Made by a program: the position numbers and the translations under genes
The notes under the pieces: generated by a model
Databases searched by the model: none
Seen by the model: the letters and a program-made list of their open reading frames with translations, nothing else
What the model was told of the DNA's origin: nothing
Shown: one piece after another, positions 57,977-64,000 of the stretch
How positions within the stretch are numbered: position 1 is the stretch's first letter
Layout of the letters: every line of letters begins with the position of its first letter
Source of the DNA: Streptomyces daqingensis
GTDB lineage: Bacteria > Actinomycetota > Actinomycetes > Streptomycetales > Streptomycetaceae
Reading direction: 5' to 3'
DNA: 64,000 bases
NCBI RefSeq assembly: GCF_014645895.1
Contig: NZ_BMMP01000006.1
Span: 248,001-312,000, forward strand

Positions 57977-57992
57977 GCCGCCGTACGGCGGC
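57977..57992. promoter_or_regulatory. 16-bp perfect palindrome upstream of the P-loop gene
   Basis: GCCGCCGTACGGCGGC, 22 bp before the GTG start. It could be an operator or a 5' hairpin of the leader. Confidence 0.35.
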
Positions 57993-58183
57993 TCGCTCCG
58001 AGAGTGTCAAGAAACGGTAATGCGCATCAAGGCGGCGATTACCCCCCTGCGGGCGGCTGTTGGCCGTATGCGGCCGACCCTGCCCGCTCCCCCGCTGTTC
58101 TGCCCGCTGTCCGCACCGTCGACGCGTCTTCCGCGCCGTGCCATGATGTGCGGGCCAACTGCATACCGGCCGTTTGAATCCAC

Positions 58184-58390
58184 GCGGGAGAGTTCCCGGC
58201 CGCGCGCAGAGCGCGGGCCCGCCGGGGCGCCGAAGGAGCAAGTCCTCCCTTGAATCTCTCAGGCACCGATACCGCGCAGGACGAGGCAGATCTGAAAAGC
58301 GGGCCGCCGTGCGGCTCCACCCAAGGTGCAAGCCACCCCCGCTCAGGGCTCGTGGCGAACCTCTCAGGTTCCGATGACAGATGGGGAGGA
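58184..58390 (+). promoter_or_regulatory. Tandem glycine riboswitch controlling gcvT
   Basis: Two glycine aptamers are joined by a short linker. Aptamer 1 has GGGAGAG (58186-58192), GCGCCGAAGGAGCAAG and TCTCTCAGGCACCGATACC. Aptamer 2 has ACCCAAGGTGCAAGCC and CCTCTCAGGTTCCGATGACAG. The paired CCGAAGG/CCAAGG and CTCTCAGG-x-x-CCGAT blocks are diagnostic. It ends 31 bp before the gcvT ATG and turns on glycine cleavage when glycine is high. Confidence 0.95.
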
Positions 58391-58421
58391 CATCCGCGTC
58401 ACCGAGTCACGGGAGCCTGAC

Positions 58422-59579
58422 ATGAGCGACACCAGCGAGACCGCCGCCGCGGGCGGCAGCCCCCGCACCACCGCCCTTGACGCCACTCACCGTGCGCTCG
58501 GCGCGACGATGACCGACTTCGCGGGCTGGGACATGCCGCTGCGGTACGGCAGCGAGCGCGACGAGCACGTCGCCGTGCGCACCCGCGCGGGGCTGTTCGA
58601 CCTCTCCCACATGGGCGAGATCACCGTCGAGGGCCCTCAGGCCGGCGAGCTGCTGGACTACGCCCTGGTGGGCAACCTCTCGGCGCTGAAGACGGGCCGC
58701 GCCCGCTACACCATGATCTGCGACGGTCAGGGCGGCATCCTCGACGACCTCATCGTCTACCGCACGGGCGAGCAGCGGTACATGGTCGTGGCGAACGCCG
58801 CCAACGCCCAGGTCGTGCTGGACGCGTTGCACGAGCGCGGCACGGGCTTCGACGCGACAGTCCGCGACGACCGGGACGCCTACGCGCTGATCGCCGTGCA
58901 GGGCCCCGAGGCCGCCGGCATCCTCAAGGCGCTCACCGACGCCGACCTCGACGGCCTGAAGTACTACGCGGGCCTTCCGGGCACCGTGGCCGGGCGCGAG
59001 GCGCTCATCGCCCGTACCGGCTACACCGGTGAGGACGGCTTCGAGCTGTTCGTCTCCCCTGCCGACGCCGTCGCCGTCTGGGAGGCGCTCACCGAGGCGG
59101 GCACCCCGGTGGGGCTGGTGCCCTGCGGGCTGAGCTGCCGGGACACGCTCCGCCTGGAGGCCGGTATGCCGCTGTACGGGCACGAACTGTCCACGCGGAC
59201 CACACCGTTCGACGCGGGGCTCGGCCGCATCGTGAAGTTCGAGAAGACCACCAACGACGGTTCCTTCGTGGGCCGCGAGCCCCTGGAGGCCGCCGCCGCG
59301 CGTGCCGAGGAGGCGCCCCCGCGGAAGCTGGTCGGCCTCATCGCGGAGGGCCGCCGGGTGCCGCGCGCCGGGTACGCCGTGGTCTCCGCCGCAGACGGCT
59401 CGGTCATCGGCGAGGTGACCTCCGGGGCTCCCTCGCCGACTCTCGGCAAGCCGATCGCCATCGCCTACGTCGACGCGGCACACGCCGAGCCCGGCACGGA
59501 GGGCGTCGCGGTGGACATCCGCGGCAAGCACGAGCCGTACGAGGTCGTGGCGCTTCCCTTCTACAAGCGGCAGCGCTGA
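58422..59579 (+). CDS. gcvT: Glycine cleavage system T protein (aminomethyltransferase)
   Basis: A 385-aa protein of normal length. It transfers the methylene group from the lipoyl arm of GcvH to tetrahydrofolate and releases ammonia. Family blocks [12 protein letters not shown] and GCG-type glycine-rich loops are present. ATG at 58422 with GGGAG upstream; in-frame ATGs at 58326 and 58374 lie inside the riboswitch and are rejected. GcvP is not in the window, so the P subunit is encoded elsewhere. Confidence 0.97.
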   Translation: MSDTSETAAAGGSPRTTALDATHRALGATMTDFAGWDMPLRYGSERDEHVAVRTRAGLFDLSHMGEITVEGPQAGELLDYALVGNLSALKTGRARYTMICDGQGGILDDLIVYRTGEQRYMVVANAANAQVVLDALHERGTGFDATVRDDRDAYALIAVQGPEAAGILKALTDADLDGLKYYAGLPGTVAGREALIARTGYTGEDGFELFVSPADAVAVWEALTEAGTPVGLVPCGLSCRDTLRLEAGMPLYGHELSTRTTPFDAGLGRIVKFEKTTNDGSFVGREPLEAAAARAEEAPPRKLVGLIAEGRRVPRAGYAVVSAADGSVIGEVTSGAPSPTLGKPIAIAYVDAAHAEPGTEGVAVDIRGKHEPYEVVALPFYKRQR

Positions 59580-59755
59580 CCCGGCCGGGCCGGAGTCGCC
59601 GATCCCACAGTGCCGGGTGTCGTGGCCGCGGCCCCGCCTGGGAAGGATCACCTCCGTGCCCGGCCGCCCCGGTCCGCAGGTCCGCGCGTGCGGCGCCCGT
59701 CCCACTGGCCAAGACCGTTTTCCTCCGTCCCCCTCACATCCAGGAGAATCGCACC

Positions 59756-60136
59756 ATGAGCAACCCTGAGCAGCTGCGTTACAGCAAGGAGCACGAGTGG
59801 CTGTCGGCCGCCGAGGACGGCGTCTCGACGGTCGGCATCACCGCGCACGCCGCGGACGCCCTCGGCGACGTCGTCTTCGTCCAGCTCCCGGAGGCGGGCG
59901 AGTCCGTCACCGCGGGCGAGCCCTGCGGTGAGCTGGAGTCGACGAAGTCGGTGAGCGATCTGTACGCACCGGTCTCCGGCGAGATCACCGAGATCAACCA
60001 GGACGTCGTGGACGACCCGGCCCTCGTCAACTCCGCACCCTTCGAGGGCGGCTGGCTGTTCAAGGTACGGATCTCGGACGAGCCGGAGGGGCTGCTCTCC
60101 GCCGAGGAGTACACCGCCTTCGCATCCGGCAGCTGA
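59756..60136 (+). CDS. gcvH: Glycine cleavage system H protein
   Basis: A 126-aa lipoyl-carrier protein. Lys64 in [12 protein letters not shown] is the lipoylation site. It shuttles the aminomethyl group between P, T and L proteins. CAGGAG lies 9 nt before the ATG. The 176-bp gap to gcvT may hold a further promoter, but the genes are co-directional. Confidence 0.97.
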   Translation: MSNPEQLRYSKEHEWLSAAEDGVSTVGITAHAADALGDVVFVQLPEAGESVTAGEPCGELESTKSVSDLYAPVSGEITEINQDVVDDPALVNSAPFEGGWLFKVRISDEPEGLLSAEEYTAFASGS

Positions 60137-60222
60137 CCGCGCGCCGCGCCCCTTCCATCCGCCCGAGTCCCCGTCCACTGCCCGCCACAGTGCCTGCCCG
60201 GCCCGCCACTAGGGATGGTTCC

Positions 60223-61497
60223 ATGTCGCTTCTGAACAGCTCACTCCACGAGGTGGACCCGGACGTCGCCGCCGCGGTCGACGCCGAACTCCACCGCCAG
60301 CAGTCCACCCTCGAGATGATCGCCTCGGAGAACTTCGCTCCGGTCGCCGCCCTGGAGGCCCAGGGCTCGGTCCTCACCAACAAGTACGCCGAGGGCTATC
60401 CGGGCCGCCGCTACTACGGCGGCTGCGAACACGTCGACGCCATCGAGAACATCGCGCGTGAGCGCCTCAAGGAGCTCTTCGGCGCCGAGGCCGCGAACGT
60501 GCAGCCGCACTCCGGCGCCTCCGCCAACGCCGCCGCGATGTTCGCGCTGCTCAAGCCGGGCGACACGATCATGGGCCTCGACCTGGCGCACGGCGGGCAC
60601 CTCACGCACGGCATGAAGATCAACTTCTCCGGCAAGCTCTACAACGTCGTCGCCTACCGCGTCGACGAGGAGAGCGGCCGCGTCGACATGGACAACGTCG
60701 AGCAGCTGGCCCGCGAGCACCGCCCGCAGTTGATCATCGCCGGCTGGTCCGCGTACCCGCGCCAGCTCGACTTCGCCGCCTTCCGCCGCATCGCGGACGA
60801 GGTCGGCGCGCTGCTGATGGTCGACATGGCGCACTTCGCCGGCCTGGTCGCCGCGGGGGTGCACCCCTCTCCCGTGCCGTACGCGGACGTCGTCACCACC
60901 ACGACGCACAAGACGCTCGGCGGTCCCCGCGGAGGCGCGATCCTCTCGAAGAAGGAGTACGCGAAGAAGATCAACAGCGCGGTCTTCCCGGGCCAGCAGG
61001 GCGGTCCGCTGGAGCACGTCATCGCGGCGAAGGCAGTCTCCTTCAAGGTCGCGTCGAGTGACGAGTTCAAGGAGCGCCAGCAGCGCACCCTGGACGGCGC
61101 CCGGCTGCTCGCCGAACGGCTCATGAAGCAGGACGCGGTCGACGCGGGGATCTCCGTGCTCTCCGGCGGCACCGACGTGCACCTCGTCCTGGTCGACCTG
61201 CGCAACAGCGAACTGGACGGCCAGCAGGGGGAGGACCGGCTCCACGAGATCGGCATCACGGTCAACCGGAATGCGGTGCCCAACGACCCCCGGCCGCCCA
61301 TGGTCACCTCCGGCCTGCGCATCGGCACGCCCGCGCTGGCCACCCGCGGTTTCCAGGAGGAGGATTTCCGGGAGGTCGCCGACATCATCGCCGAGGCGCT
61401 GCTGCCGACCTTCGACGAGGAGAAGGGGAAGTCGCTGATGGCACGCGTCAGCGCTCTCGCGGACAAGCACCCGCTCTACCCCGGACTGGGCAAGTAG
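60223..61497 (+). CDS. glyA: Serine hydroxymethyltransferase
   Basis: A 424-aa PLP enzyme interconverting serine and glycine with tetrahydrofolate. Lys230 in [14 protein letters not shown] binds [11 protein letters not shown] and the N-terminal EMIASENF blocks are diagnostic. ATG at 60223 follows AGGGA. Co-directional with gcvH (86-bp gap). Confidence 0.97.
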   Translation: MSLLNSSLHEVDPDVAAAVDAELHRQQSTLEMIASENFAPVAALEAQGSVLTNKYAEGYPGRRYYGGCEHVDAIENIARERLKELFGAEAANVQPHSGASANAAAMFALLKPGDTIMGLDLAHGGHLTHGMKINFSGKLYNVVAYRVDEESGRVDMDNVEQLAREHRPQLIIAGWSAYPRQLDFAAFRRIADEVGALLMVDMAHFAGLVAAGVHPSPVPYADVVTTTTHKTLGGPRGGAILSKKEYAKKINSAVFPGQQGGPLEHVIAAKAVSFKVASSDEFKERQQRTLDGARLLAERLMKQDAVDAGISVLSGGTDVHLVLVDLRNSELDGQQGEDRLHEIGITVNRNAVPNDPRPPMVTSGLRIGTPALATRGFQEEDFREVADIIAEALLPTFDEEKGKSLMARVSALADKHPLYPGLGK

Positions 61498-61525
61498 CCG
61501 GGAGCGGGTGACCTCACGCCGTAGG

Positions 61526-61548
61526 GCGGCGCCGTGACGCGGCGCCGC
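61526..61548 (+). terminator. Hairpin after glyA
   Basis: GCGGCGCC / GGCGCCGC, 8 bp with a 7-nt loop, 28 bp after the glyA stop. Might be a terminator before sdaA. Confidence 0.5.
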
Positions 61549-61694
61549 GACCGGAGGGCACGCCGCAGGCATACCGCTGCGGCGCCCCCCGGCCGGCACC
61601 GGGGGCGGCCCCGGCCGCTGAAGCCGGGGCCTGCCGCCGCGCTCCACCGCACCGAACCGCTCCGAACCGCACGCAAGGAAAGGAGGCCGCCGCC

Positions 61695-63092
<1,398 letters not shown>

Positions 63093-63318
63093 GCGGCCCG
63101 ATCCCCCGGTGAGCACGGGTCGTCCGGGCGAACCCGCCACCCCCGCTCGGCTCCCTTCGCCGCTCCCTCCGCCTTCGCCTCGGCGGCGCCCGGTGCGTCC
63201 GGCCCCTTCACCTCAACGCTCCCGCCCGCCTCGGACCGCGACCGGGGCGGCTGCCGTAGAAACGGGAAGGCCGCCGCCTGCGGCACCCACGGCCCACCAC
63301 ACCCGGGAGAGGCGCGAC

Positions 63319-64000
63319 ATGCCGGTGCCACCACTCGACGCGAAGACCGCCGAAGCCCTCGTGGGCGACGCCACAGCGGCCCCGTCCATGCACAACGCCC
63401 AGCCGTGGCGGTTCCGTCTGCTCTCCCGCGAGCGCACCCTCCAGCTCCGCGCCGACCTCGAACGCGCCATGCCCCGGAGCGATCCCGACCACCGGGCGCT
63501 CCATCTCGGCTGCGGCGCCGCCCTGTTCAACTTGCGCGTCTCCGCCGCCCACGCCGGTCTGGATCCCCGGACCCGGCTGCTTCCCGACGACGAGGACCCC
63601 CTGCTGCTCGCCTCCGTCCGCCTGGCCGAGGCCACGGTTCCGGACGCGGGCCTCGCCCGGCTCCATCCCGCCGTCCGCCGCAGGCACACCAGCCGCTACC
63701 CGTTCGACGAGCGGGAGATCCCGGCGGCGCTGAAGGAGGCGCTAGCCGACGCCGCCCGCGAGGAGGGCGCACGGCTGGTCTTCCCCGGCCCGTGGCACGT
63801 CGAGACCCTCCTCGACCTCGTCCGCGACGCGGAAGGCCACGACACCCTGGACCCGCGCGGTTTCGAGGACGTGGCCCGCTGGACCCGCATCGGCGCCGCC
63901 GAGGCAGGCACGGCCACCGACGGCGTCCCCGAGTACGCCTTCGGCCCGCGCAAGCACGACGGCAAGGCCCCCGTACGGGACTTCGCCGGCCGGCGGCGCG
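63319..64000 (+). CDS. Acg-type nitroreductase-family protein, truncated by the window end
   Basis: The visible 227 codons begin MPVPPLDAKTAEALVGDAT and hold the family segment APSMHNAQPWRFR. The Acg group (Rv2032) is a DosR-regulated flavin-less nitroreductase relative in mycobacteria. GGGAGAGG precedes the ATG. The gene continues past the window, so length and 3' context are unknown. No clear DosR box lies directly upstream. Confidence 0.85.
   Translation, partial: MPVPPLDAKTAEALVGDATAAPSMHNAQPWRFRLLSRERTLQLRADLERAMPRSDPDHRALHLGCGAALFNLRVSAAHAGLDPRTRLLPDDEDPLLLASVRLAEATVPDAGLARLHPAVRRRHTSRYPFDEREIPAALKEALADAAREEGARLVFPGPWHVETLLDLVRDAEGHDTLDPRGFEDVARWTRIGAAEAGTATDGVPEYAFGPRKHDGKAPVRDFAGRRR

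Overview
The window is very GC-rich (roughly 70-75% by eye), densely coded actinomycete DNA. The third codon positions are almost all G/C, GTG starts are common, and many neighbouring genes share ATGA or GTGA stop/start overlaps. The neighbourhood gatCAB - GGDEF/EAL protein - ligA - mnmA - cysteine desulfurase - opp operon - gcvT/gcvH/glyA/sdaA, together with a Mbl/MreB-type actin, SseB paralogues and rare TTA codons, points to Streptomyces or a close relative. No rRNA, tRNA, CRISPR array, insertion sequence or prophage was recognised, so this looks like chromosomal core with small accessory inserts.

Layout. 1-5090: a 3'-truncated LuxR-type ATPase regulator translationally coupled to a 56-aa protein, with two DosR/OsdR-like boxes upstream; a dienelactone-hydrolase-fold protein; a 91-aa protein; a small membrane protein. 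5065-7548: an MMPL exporter. 7893-11450: gatC-gatA-(81-aa protein)-gatB, the tRNA-dependent amidotransferase. 11851-18361 (minus): an SDR, a MetE C-half-type methyltransferase, ligA and an RmdB-like c-di-GMP protein carrying a TTA codon. 18523-20552: a DrrAB-type exporter. 20675-23468: a LOG-family protein and a divergent KTN/2TM/KTN protein whose start codons overlap. 23568-25292: a glycine-to-betaine methyltransferase fusion, divergent from an MreB/Mbl-like actin. 26685-45993: an unknown membrane protein, mnmA, a Tat-exported amidase, a secreted penicillin-acylase-family enzyme, a secreted propeller-like protein, a PLP decarboxylase/lyase with an MFS transporter, a cysteine desulfurase, a proline-rich membrane protein coupled to an M23 peptidase, Dps, an alpha/beta-hydrolase, an acyltransferase-3, a thioesterase and a TRIC-type channel. 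46423-47151: a secreted lytic-transglycosylase-like protein behind a long leader. 47287-53445: a peptide ABC importer in the order C-A-B-D-F. 54060-57954: two SseB-like genes, a secreted helical protein and a P-loop ATPase. 58184-63092: a tandem glycine riboswitch, gcvT, gcvH, glyA and sdaA. 63319-end: a truncated Acg-type nitroreductase.

How genes work together. The right end is a one-carbon module. Glycine is sensed by the riboswitch and cleaved by the Gcv system (only T and H are here), SHMT interconverts glycine and serine, and SdaA deaminates serine. The SseB paralogues beside them belong to a family named for a serine-sensitivity phenotype. About 33 kb away the GSMT-SDMT fusion would draw on the same glycine pool plus S-adenosylmethionine to make glycine betaine. 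Peptide import by Opp could feed these pools. gatCAB, ligA, mnmA and the cysteine desulfurase are housekeeping; the desulfurase can supply sulfur for MnmA. The c-di-GMP protein, the MreB-like actin, the wall hydrolases (amidase, M23, SLT) and the TTA codons link parts of the window to development. Rho-independent-type stem-loops lie between most convergent gene pairs.

The signals most worth a second look are the paired DosR/OsdR-like boxes, the two in-frame TTA codons, the overlapping divergent LOG/KTN starts, the betaine fusion gene beside an actin gene, the hairpin inside the opp operon, and the SLT leader with an anti-Shine-Dalgarno run next to its start codon.
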